A stretch of DNA of 64,000 nucleotides from Sphingopyxis panaciterrulae. Its GTDB lineage: Bacteria; Pseudomonadota; Alphaproteobacteria; Sphingomonadales; Sphingomonadaceae. The notes beneath the pieces are model-generated. The model worked only from the letters and a program-made list of their open reading frames with translations. It ran no database searches and had not been told where the DNA came from. The stretch's first letter is position 1. Each line of letters begins with the position of its first letter. Positions 1 to 8,359 of the stretch are shown piece after piece. The DNA lies in NCBI RefSeq assembly GCF_014199295.1, contig NZ_JACIJH010000002.1:124001-188000 (forward strand). Reading direction: 5' to 3'. Made by a program: the position numbers and the translations under genes.

Positions 1-1566
1 GGCCGGATCGTGCAGCGCCGCCGATGCCGCCTCGAGATAGGCCATCACCGGCCCCGCCCCCAGCATCAGCGCTAGGCAGACCGCCAGCAGCAGCCCGATC
101 GGCGCGACCTCGACGAGGCTGAGGCGCGCCGGCGCGTCCTCCGCCGGCGTCCACAACAGGTCGATGCCGGCGCGCGTCATCACGATCATCGTCGCGAGGC
201 CGGAGACGATGATCAGCCCGATCAGCGTCCAGTTCATCGGCCCGACGCCGCCCGCGCGCAGCAGCGCGTCGATGATCGCGAATTTGGCGATGAAGCCCGA
301 CAGCGGCGGCAGTCCTGCGAGCAGCAGCGCGCAGAAGATGAAGCCGCCGCCGAGGATCGCGATCGTGCCCGGAATGACGACGCCCGTTTCATCCTCCTCT
401 TCCTCGATCGCGCCGACATATTCGTCGTCGAACACGGGTTCGGCGATACCGGCGATCATATCCTCCTCGTCGGCGTTGCGCTCGACCGGCTCGATGATCA
501 GGTAGAGCGCGCCGATCGCGAGGGTCGAGCTGACCAGATAGAAAAGCAGCGCAGCGACGAGCGGCTGGCCGCCGATGCCGAGCCCGGCGAGCAGTGTCCC
601 CGACGAGACCAGCACATAATGGCCTGCCACGCGTGTGAGCTGGCGCGCGGACAGGATGCCGATGATGCCGAACGCCATGGTGGCGAGGCCGGCATAGAGC
701 AGCCCGTCGTTGGCGAAGCCCGCAGCGTCGCCCGACGCCTCGCCGAACAGCAGGAAGGAGAGGCGGAGGATGACGTAGATGCCGACTTTGGTCATGATCG
801 CGAACAGGGCGGCGACCGGCGGGGCCGCTGCGGCATAGGTGCGCGGGAGCCAGAAGCTGAGCGGCCAGACCCCTGCCTTGACCAGAAAGGCGACCCCCAG
901 GATCGCCGCGCCCGCCTCCAGCAGCGCGAGGTCGCCCGACGGAGTGTCCGCGATGCGGGTCGCGAGGTCGGCCATGTTGAGCGTGCCGGTGACCGAATAG
1001 ATCAGCGCCACGCCGATCAGGAACAGCAGCGAGGCGGCAATGTTGATCGTGATGTAATGCAGGCTGGCGCTGGTTCGCTCGGTCCCCGATCCGTGCAGGA
1101 TCAGGCCGTAGGATGCCGCGAGCAGCACCTCGAAAAAGACGAAGAGGTTGAAGATGTCGCCGGTCAGGAAAGCGCCGTTCACCCCCATCAGCAACAGCAG
1201 GAACAGCGCGTGAAAGCGCGGCCCCGACCGGTCCCAGCGCGCCAGCGCATAAAAGAGCCCGGTGAAACCGAGCACGTTGGTGAGCAGCAGCATCGTGGCC
1301 GACAGGCGGTCGACCACCAGTACGATCCCGAACGGCGCCGGCCAGTTGCCGAGCAGATAGACATGGGGGCCCGTCGCGCCCGCGCTGCCCGCGTCGCTGG
1401 TGAACCACAGCAGCGCCGCAGCGTTGAGGATGAGCAGCGCCGACGCCCCCAGGCTGAGCCAGCGTTTCAGCACGCGCCGCCGCTCGTCGAAGGCGAGCAT
1501 CAGCGCGCTGGCCAGCAGCGGCAGCAGGATCGGCGCGATGATCAGGTGATGGAGCCAACCGGTCAT
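1..1566 (-). CDS. mrpD: Na+/H+ antiporter subunit D (MrpD), 3' end outside window
   Basis: Polytopic membrane subunit of the Mrp/Mnh/Pha-type cation/proton antiporter, related to the proton-pumping subunits of complex I. The frame starts at the ATG at 1566 with MTGWLHHLIIAPILLPLLA and stays open to base 1, giving 522 visible codons; the stop lies beyond the window. Hydrophobic segments run throughout. The stretch containing LFVFFEVLLAASYGL and the later VKAGVWPLSFWLPRTY match the conserved core of the proton-translocating family. An acidic loop (EEDMIAGIAEPVFDDEY) lies near residue 380. It follows mrpC in the operon but is separated from it by a 265-bp palindromic insertion, so the ATG has no clear Shine-Dalgarno sequence in front of it. 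Subunits E, F and G are expected to the left of the window. Confidence 0.93.
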   Translation of the reverse strand, partial: MTGWLHHLIIAPILLPLLASALMLAFDERRRVLKRWLSLGASALLILNAAALLWFTSDAGSAGATGPHVYLLGNWPAPFGIVLVVDRLSATMLLLTNVLGFTGLFYALARWDRSGPRFHALFLLLLMGVNGAFLTGDIFNLFVFFEVLLAASYGLILHGSGTERTSASLHYITINIAASLLFLIGVALIYSVTGTLNMADLATRIADTPSGDLALLEAGAAILGVAFLVKAGVWPLSFWLPRTYAAAAPPVAALFAIMTKVGIYVILRLSFLLFGEASGDAAGFANDGLLYAGLATMAFGIIGILSARQLTRVAGHYVLVSSGTLLAGLGIGGQPLVAALLFYLVSSTLAIGALYLIIEPVERNADEEDMIAGIAEPVFDDEYVGAIEEEEDETGVVIPGTIAILGGGFIFCALLLAGLPPLSGFIAKFAIIDALLRAGGVGPMNWTLIGLIIVSGLATMIVMTRAGIDLLWTPAEDAPARLSLVEVAPIGLLLAVCLALMLGAGPVMAYLEAASAALHDPA

Positions 1567-1836
1567 GAGCGTTTTTCGACCATTTTGGGTTGCCTTGACG
1601 GAGCCGATTTTGGCCCAGTGCGAGGCGCGAGGAGGGAGCGATGCCGAGGCATCGTGACCGACGAGCAACGCGGCAATGGGCCAAAATCGGCCCGCCGCGG
1701 AGCGGTTGGGCCAGGAAGCCCGCTGGCCGCGTTGCGTTGCTTGCAGGGGCTCACTAGCCCCTGCCACGCGCCGCGTCTCGCCAGCGGGCTTCCTGGCCCA
1801 ATCAAGGCGACCCAAAATGGTCGAAAAACGCTCATG
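1564..1836. mobile_element. MITE-like palindromic element between mrpC and mrpD
   Basis: A 265-bp element (1568-1832) flanked by the 4-bp duplication CATG (1564-1567 and 1833-1836). The ends are 31-bp inverted repeats, 1568-1598 and 1802-1832, with one mismatch, starting AGCGTTTTTCGACC. Inside are two more inverted pairs: a 13-bp pair (1605-1617 with 1677-1689) and a 22-bp pair (1706-1727 with 1780-1801). The 22-bp pair encloses a 9-bp hairpin (GCAGGGGCT with AGCCCCTGC, 1743-1764). No open frame that looks like a transposase is present. Removing the element plus one CATG would join the neighbours as GAAGCATGACC, a standard ATGA overlap of the mrpC stop with the mrpD start. The family of the parent transposon is not known from the sequence. 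Confidence 0.85.
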
Positions 1837-2179
1837 CTTCGCCGTCCTCGCCGTCGACATGGTCGGTGCCGGTCAGTCCGCGCGAGGCGAGCAGCACGAC
1901 CAGCAGCAGCGCGGTGGTCGCGAAGGAGATGACGATCGCCGTCAGCACCAGCGCCTGCGGCAGCGGGTCGGCATAGAGCGCCGGGTCGGCGGACGCCGTA
2001 TCCTTGCCGATGATCGGCGGGGCGTCGCTGCGCAGACGTCCTGCCGCCACGATGAACAGATTGACCGCATAGGACAGGAGCGACAGGCCGAGGATGACCT
2101 GGAAGGTGCGCGGCCGGAACAGCAGCCACAGCCCCGACGCCGTGAGCACCCCGATCGCGAGCGAAAGCAGCAATTCCAT
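1832..2179 (-). CDS. mrpC: Na+/H+ antiporter subunit C (MrpC)
   Basis: Small hydrophobic antiporter subunit of 115 aa, homologous to NuoK of complex I. Three transmembrane segments are visible: residues 3-20, 26-46 and about 75-98. The motif GLSLLSYAVNLFIVAAGRL is typical of MrpC. Its start ATG overlaps the stop of the mrpAB gene (TGATG), so the two are translationally coupled. The stop TGA at 1832-1834 lies at the very edge of the inserted palindromic element, and the last A of the stop is also the first base of that element. The length is normal for the family, so the protein itself is not damaged. Confidence 0.95.
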   Translation of the reverse strand: MELLLSLAIGVLTASGLWLLFRPRTFQVILGLSLLSYAVNLFIVAAGRLRSDAPPIIGKDTASADPALYADPLPQALVLTAIVISFATTALLLVVLLASRGLTGTDHVDGEDGEA

Positions 2180-5103
2180 CAGTAACCTCCCTCGCCGCCG
2201 GGTTCGGGCGGCGCGGCGGGCTTGCGCGCGCGCGGTGAACGGATCGACTGGTGCGCGATGGCGATCAACATCAGCAGCGTCGTTCCGACGACCACCGCAA
2301 AGACGCCGATATCGAACAGCAGTGCGCTCGCCAGCGGGATATCGCCGATCAGGGGCAGGGTGAGATAGCGCGAATGGCTGGTCAGGAAGGGATAACCGAA
2401 TAGCCAGGCGGCAAGGCCGGTCGCCACCGCGCAGACCAGCCCGACGGCGATCCAGCGCACCGGCTGGACGCTCAGGCTCGCCTCGACCAGCCGCGTGCCG
2501 TTCGCCATGTAAAGGAGCAGGAAGGCGATCGACGTCGCGATCCCTGCCGTGAAGCCGCCGCCGGGCAGGTCATGGCCGCGCATCAGCAGATAGAGGGCGA
2601 AGGTCAGAACCACCGGGAACAGCCATTGCATGATGATGCGCGGGACGAAGAGATAGTGGACGAGCGTGTCGCCCATCGCATGGTCCTCGCTCGCCTCGTC
2701 GAACGCATTCTGCCGCCGCTGCTGGTCGGGCAGCTCGATGCTTTCGGGCGCTGGGCGGAAACGGCGCAACAGGGTGAAGACGGTCAGCGCGACGATCGAC
2801 AGCACGGTGATCTCCCCCAGCGTGTCGAAGCCGCGGAAATCGACGAGGATGACGTTGACGACATTGGTGCCCCCGCCGCCCGAATAGGCGTTCTCGACAA
2901 AATAGCGCGAGATGCTGTCGGGCAGCGGCCGCGTCATCATCGCATAGGCAAGCGCAGCCATTCCCGCCCCGCCGGCGACCGCGACGACCAGATCCCAGCC
3001 GCGCCGGACCCGGACCGTCAGCGGCTTTCGCCCTTCGGGCCAGATATCGGGCTGGCGCTGCGGCAGCCAGCGCAGGCACAGCAGCAGCAGGACGAGGGTG
3101 ACGATCTCGACCAGGAGCTGCGTCAGCCCGAGGTCGGGCGCCGACAGCCAGACGAAGCTGATGCAGGTCGCGAGCCCGGCGGCGCCGACCAGGACGAGTG
3201 CGACCAGCCGGTGGAATTTCGCCTGCCATGCCGCGGCGATCGCGCACGCGCCGCCGATCAGCCACAGGATGGCGAAGACCGGCTCGATCAGCGTCTCGAC
3301 GAGCGGACCCCGGCTGTAGCCGAGGCGGAGGAATGGCAGGGTGCCGACGAGCAGCGCGGTCGCGATCAGCAGCCGCAACTGCACCTGGAGGCGCCGGGTT
3401 CCGAGCAGGCCGTGAAGACCGCGCGCCGCGTCGACGATCGCCCCCAGTACCGCCTCGAACGTCCGGCGCCCCTTGAGCCGGCCGATCAGCGGCGATCGCT
3501 CGGCGGCGTTCAGCCGGTCGCGGAAGATCATGTAGAGCGCGGTGCCGCCGACCAGCGCGATCAGGCTCATCAGCAGCGGCAGGGTGAAGCCGTGCCAGAC
3601 GACCAGGCTGTAGGTCGGCGTGCGGTCGCCCAGCACCGACTGGACCGCGCTGGCGAGCAGCGGCCCGATGGTGAGCGCCGGCACGATGCCGACGAGCAGG
3701 CAGGCCAGCACCAATATCTCGATCGGCAGGCGCATCCAGGGCGGGGCCTCGGCCGGCTGGTGCGGCAAGTCCTCCGGCGGCGGGCCGAAGAAGGTCTGGT
3801 GGATGAAGCGCACCGAATAGAAGACGCTGAACGCGCTGGCGAGCGTCGCGAGATAGGGCAGAGCCACGTCGATGACCGTTCCGCTGTGCGCTTCGAGCGC
3901 TTCGGCGAGGAACATCTCCTTCGACAGAAAGCCGTTGAGCAGCGGCACTCCCGCCATCGCGGCGGCGGCGACCATGGCGAGCGTTGCGGTGATCGGCATG
4001 TAGCGGGCCAGCCCGCTCAGCCGGCGCAGGTCGCGCGTCCCCGTTTCATGGTCGATGATCCCGGTCGCCATGAACAGCGACGCCTTGAAGGTCGCATGAT
4101 TGACCGTGTGAAAGATCGCCGCGACCGCCGCAAGCGGACTGCCGAGGCCGAGCAGCAGAGTGATGAGGCCCAGATGGCTGATCGTCGAATAGGCGAGCAG
4201 TCCCTTCAGGTCCTGCTGAAAGATCGCCACCCACGCGCCGACCAGCAGGGTCGCAAGGCCGGTGGTGGTCACGATCAGATACCAGCTATCGGTACCGGCC
4301 AGGACCGGCCAGAGCAGGGTCAGCAGAAAGATGCCCGCCTTCACCATCGTCGCCGAATGCAGATAGGCCGACACCGGCGTCGGCGCCGCCATCGCGTGCG
4401 GCAGCCAGAAATGGAACGGCACCTGCGCGCTCTTGGTGAAGGCGCCGATCAGGATCAGGATCAGCGCGGGCAGATAGGCCGGATCGGCCTGAATGGCGTC
4501 GCGTGCCGCCAGCACCGCATCGACGTCGTAGCTCCCCGCCATCCGTCCTAGCAGTAGCAATCCGACGAGTAGGCACACGCCGCCCGCACCGGTGACGATC
4601 AGCGCCATGCGCGCGCCGTCGCGCGCGCTCTGATTATGATGCCAGTACCCGATCAGCAGGAAGGAAAAGAGGCTGGTCAATTCCCAGAAGAAGGCGATCT
4701 GGATCAGGTTGCCCGACACGACGATGCCGAGCATCGCCCCCATGAAGGCCTGAAGGAAGGCGAAGAAGCGCGGGACCGGGTCCTCCGCCGACATGTAATA
4801 GCGCGCATAGAGGATGACGAGCGCCCCGATGCCGAGGACGAGCGTGGCGAAGAGCCAGGTGAAGCCGTCGAGCCGAAGCGTGAGGTTGAGCCCGAGCGTC
4901 GGCAACCAAGGCAACTCGTATCGCAGGACCGCGCCGTCGGCGACATGCGGATAATAAGCGATCAGGATCGCGCAGCCGGCGAGCGCGACCACCCCCGCCA
5001 GCGTCGACGCGAGGTCGCGGCTCCGCGTCGGCAGAAACGCCGCGATCAGGCTTCCGGCAAAGGGAAGGAGCAGGATGGCGAGAAGGCAGCGGGGATCGGC
5101 CAT
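2179..5103 (-). CDS. mrpA: Na+/H+ antiporter, fused subunits A and B (MrpAB)
   Basis: Large integral membrane subunit of the Mrp antiporter, 974 aa from the ATG at 5103. The N-terminal two thirds is the MrpA/NuoL-like part: LRLDGFTWLFATLVLGIG, the FWELTSLFSFLLIGYW segment, QVPFHFWLPHAMAAPTPVSA and the lysine motif LHSATMVKAGIFLL are all visible. The middle (about 640-800) is the MbhD/MbhE-like region, and the last 150 residues (from about RIIMQWLFPVV) are a complete MrpB domain, so A and B are one polypeptide as in other alphaproteobacterial Pha/Mrp systems. A GTG at 5151 opens the same frame 16 codons earlier; the ATG is preferred because MrpA proteins usually begin just before the first membrane helix. 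First gene of the operon here. Confidence 0.93.
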   Translation of the reverse strand: MADPRCLLAILLLPFAGSLIAAFLPTRSRDLASTLAGVVALAGCAILIAYYPHVADGAVLRYELPWLPTLGLNLTLRLDGFTWLFATLVLGIGALVILYARYYMSAEDPVPRFFAFLQAFMGAMLGIVVSGNLIQIAFFWELTSLFSFLLIGYWHHNQSARDGARMALIVTGAGGVCLLVGLLLLGRMAGSYDVDAVLAARDAIQADPAYLPALILILIGAFTKSAQVPFHFWLPHAMAAPTPVSAYLHSATMVKAGIFLLTLLWPVLAGTDSWYLIVTTTGLATLLVGAWVAIFQQDLKGLLAYSTISHLGLITLLLGLGSPLAAVAAIFHTVNHATFKASLFMATGIIDHETGTRDLRRLSGLARYMPITATLAMVAAAAMAGVPLLNGFLSKEMFLAEALEAHSGTVIDVALPYLATLASAFSVFYSVRFIHQTFFGPPPEDLPHQPAEAPPWMRLPIEILVLACLLVGIVPALTIGPLLASAVQSVLGDRTPTYSLVVWHGFTLPLLMSLIALVGGTALYMIFRDRLNAAERSPLIGRLKGRRTFEAVLGAIVDAARGLHGLLGTRRLQVQLRLLIATALLVGTLPFLRLGYSRGPLVETLIEPVFAILWLIGGACAIAAAWQAKFHRLVALVLVGAAGLATCISFVWLSAPDLGLTQLLVEIVTLVLLLLCLRWLPQRQPDIWPEGRKPLTVRVRRGWDLVVAVAGGAGMAALAYAMMTRPLPDSISRYFVENAYSGGGGTNVVNVILVDFRGFDTLGEITVLSIVALTVFTLLRRFRPAPESIELPDQQRRQNAFDEASEDHAMGDTLVHYLFVPRIIMQWLFPVVLTFALYLLMRGHDLPGGGFTAGIATSIAFLLLYMANGTRLVEASLSVQPVRWIAVGLVCAVATGLAAWLFGYPFLTSHSRYLTLPLIGDIPLASALLFDIGVFAVVVGTTLLMLIAIAHQSIRSPRARKPAAPPEPGGEGGY

Positions 5104-5216
5104 GGGATTAGGGGGTCGTCTCCATCGTCTGATATGGCCCGAAGGCTCCACCCCTTATGGTGGCCCTCCGCATGGTCGAGCAAGCGCCGAGTCGTTTCTT
5201 TTTTCGATCGCTGCGG

Positions 5217-8200
5217 TCAGCCGGCCCTGCGCGGGTCCGGCCGTTCCGTCCCGTTCGGGTTTTCTTCCATGGCGGGAACCTGATCGCTGACGGCCGCCGG
5301 GGAAGCGAGCTGCCGGCTATAGAGCCAGCCGATCCCGATCAGGCTGAACCCCAGCGCGACGAACGAGCCGATGCGGAGCAGGCCCTCGAGGCCCGATGCG
5401 TCGAACAGGAACACCTTGCCGACCGCCGCGAGCATCAGGACGAGCGACGCGATGCGCCAGTCCTGCCGGCCCACACGAATGCCCCAGAGCAGGAAGCCGA
5501 TCGCGAGCAGCAACAGGAGGAGCGAGCGCAGGATATTCTCGGCCGGCGCCACTCCCGGCTCGACGAGCAGGCTGCCGTGAAAAGCCTGACGCAGCGTCGC
5601 CCAGACGAAGAGCGTGACCAGCGCCATGGCGACGAGCTGGGCGGTGCGATCGAGGCTCTTCGGCACCGGGGTGAAAAGCGTCGCGATCAGCCGCACGCCG
5701 ACCCATGGTATCAGGACCAGCGGCAGCAGCAGGTTGACGAGCGGCCAGGCGCCGACCGCCTGTTCGGCCCACAGCGGGTTGTGGAGGATGAGGCCATAAT
5801 AGAGCGCGTGGGCCGTCCCCGCGATCGCGAATGCCCGTGCCCCGCCGCGAAGGCCGCGGCGCCAGAGCAGCCAACCGAAGCCGATGAGCAGCCCTTCCCA
5901 AACCAGGCGCTGTGTCATTCCGGTCGCGACGAAATCGCCGCCGACAACCGCCGCGAAGCCATGGCGATAGAGGATGTGGAGCGCGACCATTCCGATCGCC
6001 CCTGCAACGCCGAGCCCGCCGACCCACGGCCAGTGGGGAAGCCGGCCGCGAAGACGCCAAAGCGGTACGCCGAAAAGCAGCGCCGGCACGATCATGCGGC
6101 GGATCGCATCGGCCGCGGCCAGCGCCGGGCCCTCGATCCGCATCGGCGCGCCGCTGAGCGAGAGTAGCGCTTCCGCCGTCCAGATCGTGGCGGGCATCGC
6201 GGCCCAGTCAAGGCTGATCGTGGCGAGCACCGCGGCGCCGGCATCGATCCGCGCTGGGTCGATGCGCCGTGCGGCGTACAGCAGGGCTGCGCCGCCGACC
6301 GCCGGAACGAATAACAGCAACACGGGGGGAAGCAGTTGCGCGGCGGCGCCATAGGCGAGCGCGGCCGCAAAGCCCTGACCCAATCGGCGGACGAGCGGCC
6401 GATCCGCCCGCAGCGCAAAGCAGAGCGCGGTGAGCGCCAGTGCTGCCCAGCGCAGACCGGCCTGACCGGCGGCGGCGGTCGCCCCGTCGGCAAGGCGCGG
6501 TATCTCGCCGAGCGCGCCGGGCGTGGCGACCAGCGCGGCGAGCGCGGCGCCGAAGACGCCCGTCGCCAACCATTCGACTCGGCGATCTGCGGCCGCCTTG
6601 CCGAACGGCAGCAGCGCCGCGGCAACGCCCGCCGTCGCAACCGGGACGAGCCAGACGGGCACGAGCAGGCCCAGCGCGAGCGCCGCGAGCGCCGCGGCGG
6701 TTCCGGTGAGCCAGGCGAAACGGGTATCCGCCGTGCGGCCTTCGGCGTTCCAGCCGCGGGCGATACCGATCGCCGGAACCAGCGCGGCCGCGGCGACGAC
6801 AAGCGCGAGCGCGCCATCGGACAGCGCCACCATCTGCCACTTGGTCAGCGCGGGGATCGCGAGCGCTAGCAGACAAAGCTCGAGCGTCCGGCGCGGATGG
6901 GGCGGCGTCCACAGGCGGGCGAGCAGCGGCAGCGCGTGGATCGCCGCCAGCGCGATGCCGACCACGGCGAACCAGGACGCCAGGGCGTCGGGCCACAGGG
7001 CAAGAAGCAGAATCGACAGCGCGAGGCTTGTCGTCGGAACGACGGCAAGGCTGCGCTCGCGCCAGGCGAGCCATTGTCCGGCGGCCGCGAGCAGCGCGAA
7101 AAGACCCCAATGGAGCGGCGTGAAGCCCGCATAGGCAAGAAGGAGAGCGAGTTGGAGAGCGCCGACGACGGCCGCCGCCGCCCGAAGCAGCGCGGCGCGG
7201 GGCCCTTGATAGGCGAGCAGGGGAACGGCGACGCCAAGCAGAAGGATATAGCCGCCGATCGACAGCGAGCCGAGCGTATCGAGCGCGCCGCCGATGGCGA
7301 TCATCCACAGGCTCCAGCCCGCCCCGCCCGCAAGCGCGGCGATCGCAAGCCACGGCCATCGGCGCATCCGTGCGACGCCGGTCATCGCCGCGATCGTCAG
7401 CGCCAGATAGAGGGCGAGCAGTGGCACGTTCGGCGCGAGCGTTCCGACCAGCGCCGGCGCGGCCAGACCGCCCGCCAGCCCCAGCAGCGCGCTCGGCGGC
7501 CCGAACCGGAGCGACAGGCCGAGCGCGGTCGCGGTCACCAGCGCCAGCAGGGCGAAGGCGAACAGCGGTCCGATCAGCCCGTAGACATTTGCCGCGATCA
7601 TGATCGCGGCATAGAGCGTTGCGACCCCCGCGCCGGACAGGGCTTGCGGTACGCGCACGTCGCGCAGCCTGTCCTCGTTGCGCCACGCATATTCGGCGCC
7701 GCCGATCAGTCCGAGACCAAAGAGGATGCCCGCGATCACCTGGACGCCGGGCGTGAAGACCCGTGCAAAGAAGCCGAGGTCGATCGCGTAGCGGACGATT
7801 AGGACGCCGGCGATCGCGAGCGTGATCCCGCCTGCCCAGATCGGCAGCGTCTTGCCGAACAGAGTCTCGAAGCGCGCGGTGAAATTGATCGGTGCCGCGG
7901 GCGTTTTCGGCTGGGGTGCCGGTTTCGACGCGGGCGTTTTTTGCTCCGTGCGCCTGGCGGGCCGCTCGATCTTTTTCAGCGCCGCGGGCGTGGGGGCGCC
8001 GGCCAGCGCAGTGGCGCGAACGGGCGGTTCCGGCTTTGCGGAAGGTGCCGTGTCCGGCAGCGCGTCCGGCGAGATGCTGCCGGTGGACTCTTCGCCCGTC
8101 CGAACGCCCGTGTGTCGCTGGAGCGCGCCGATCCGCTTCGCGGCCTCGGCCAGGGTCGCTTCGGCGCGCTTCAGCCGGCTCCGCGTGTCTGCGAGCATGA

Positions 8201-8243
8201 CGCCCAGGATGAGGATCGCCAGAAAAGCGAGGGATTCGAACAC
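5217..8243 (-). CDS. DUF2339 multi-pass membrane protein
   Basis: Predicted integral membrane protein of 1008 aa with the DUF2339 architecture; its function is not known. The start chosen is the GTG at 8243 (VFESLAFLAILILGVML), which has a GGAAAGGA ribosome-binding site about 6 nt upstream; the frame is open further upstream but nothing there looks coded. After the first hydrophobic segment come a short coiled-coil-like stretch (TRSRLKRAEATLAEAAKRI) and a proline/alanine/lysine-rich linker to about residue 130. Then follow more than twenty hydrophobic helices rich in A, L, G and W. It lies between the RND efflux operon and the mrp operon on the same strand. It stops 113 nt before the mrpAB start, so read-through is possible. 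Confidence 0.88.
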   Translation of the reverse strand: MFESLAFLAILILGVMLADTRSRLKRAEATLAEAAKRIGALQRHTGVRTGEESTGSISPDALPDTAPSAKPEPPVRATALAGAPTPAALKKIERPARRTEQKTPASKPAPQPKTPAAPINFTARFETLFGKTLPIWAGGITLAIAGVLIVRYAIDLGFFARVFTPGVQVIAGILFGLGLIGGAEYAWRNEDRLRDVRVPQALSGAGVATLYAAIMIAANVYGLIGPLFAFALLALVTATALGLSLRFGPPSALLGLAGGLAAPALVGTLAPNVPLLALYLALTIAAMTGVARMRRWPWLAIAALAGGAGWSLWMIAIGGALDTLGSLSIGGYILLLGVAVPLLAYQGPRAALLRAAAAVVGALQLALLLAYAGFTPLHWGLFALLAAAGQWLAWRERSLAVVPTTSLALSILLLALWPDALASWFAVVGIALAAIHALPLLARLWTPPHPRRTLELCLLALAIPALTKWQMVALSDGALALVVAAAALVPAIGIARGWNAEGRTADTRFAWLTGTAAALAALALGLLVPVWLVPVATAGVAAALLPFGKAAADRRVEWLATGVFGAALAALVATPGALGEIPRLADGATAAAGQAGLRWAALALTALCFALRADRPLVRRLGQGFAAALAYGAAAQLLPPVLLLFVPAVGGAALLYAARRIDPARIDAGAAVLATISLDWAAMPATIWTAEALLSLSGAPMRIEGPALAAADAIRRMIVPALLFGVPLWRLRGRLPHWPWVGGLGVAGAIGMVALHILYRHGFAAVVGGDFVATGMTQRLVWEGLLIGFGWLLWRRGLRGGARAFAIAGTAHALYYGLILHNPLWAEQAVGAWPLVNLLLPLVLIPWVGVRLIATLFTPVPKSLDRTAQLVAMALVTLFVWATLRQAFHGSLLVEPGVAPAENILRSLLLLLLAIGFLLWGIRVGRQDWRIASLVLMLAAVGKVFLFDASGLEGLLRIGSFVALGFSLIGIGWLYSRQLASPAAVSDQVPAMEENPNGTERPDPRRAG

Positions 8244-8359
8244 GGTAATCCTTTCCCTCGCACCCCTATCAGCCGCATACCGAAAAATCGACGCTGTTTG
8301 ACCTCGGGCGGCGCGCTGGCCGCGCAAGGCATGGCGGATCGAAATCGGCGATAGGATAT

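Noticed and set aside
1568..1832. The mrpC-mrpD insert as a gene or as a simple terminator
   Set aside because: Frames through it are only antisense or palindrome translations. Its flanking CATG duplication and full-length inverted ends fit a miniature element better than a terminator, and no T run is present.
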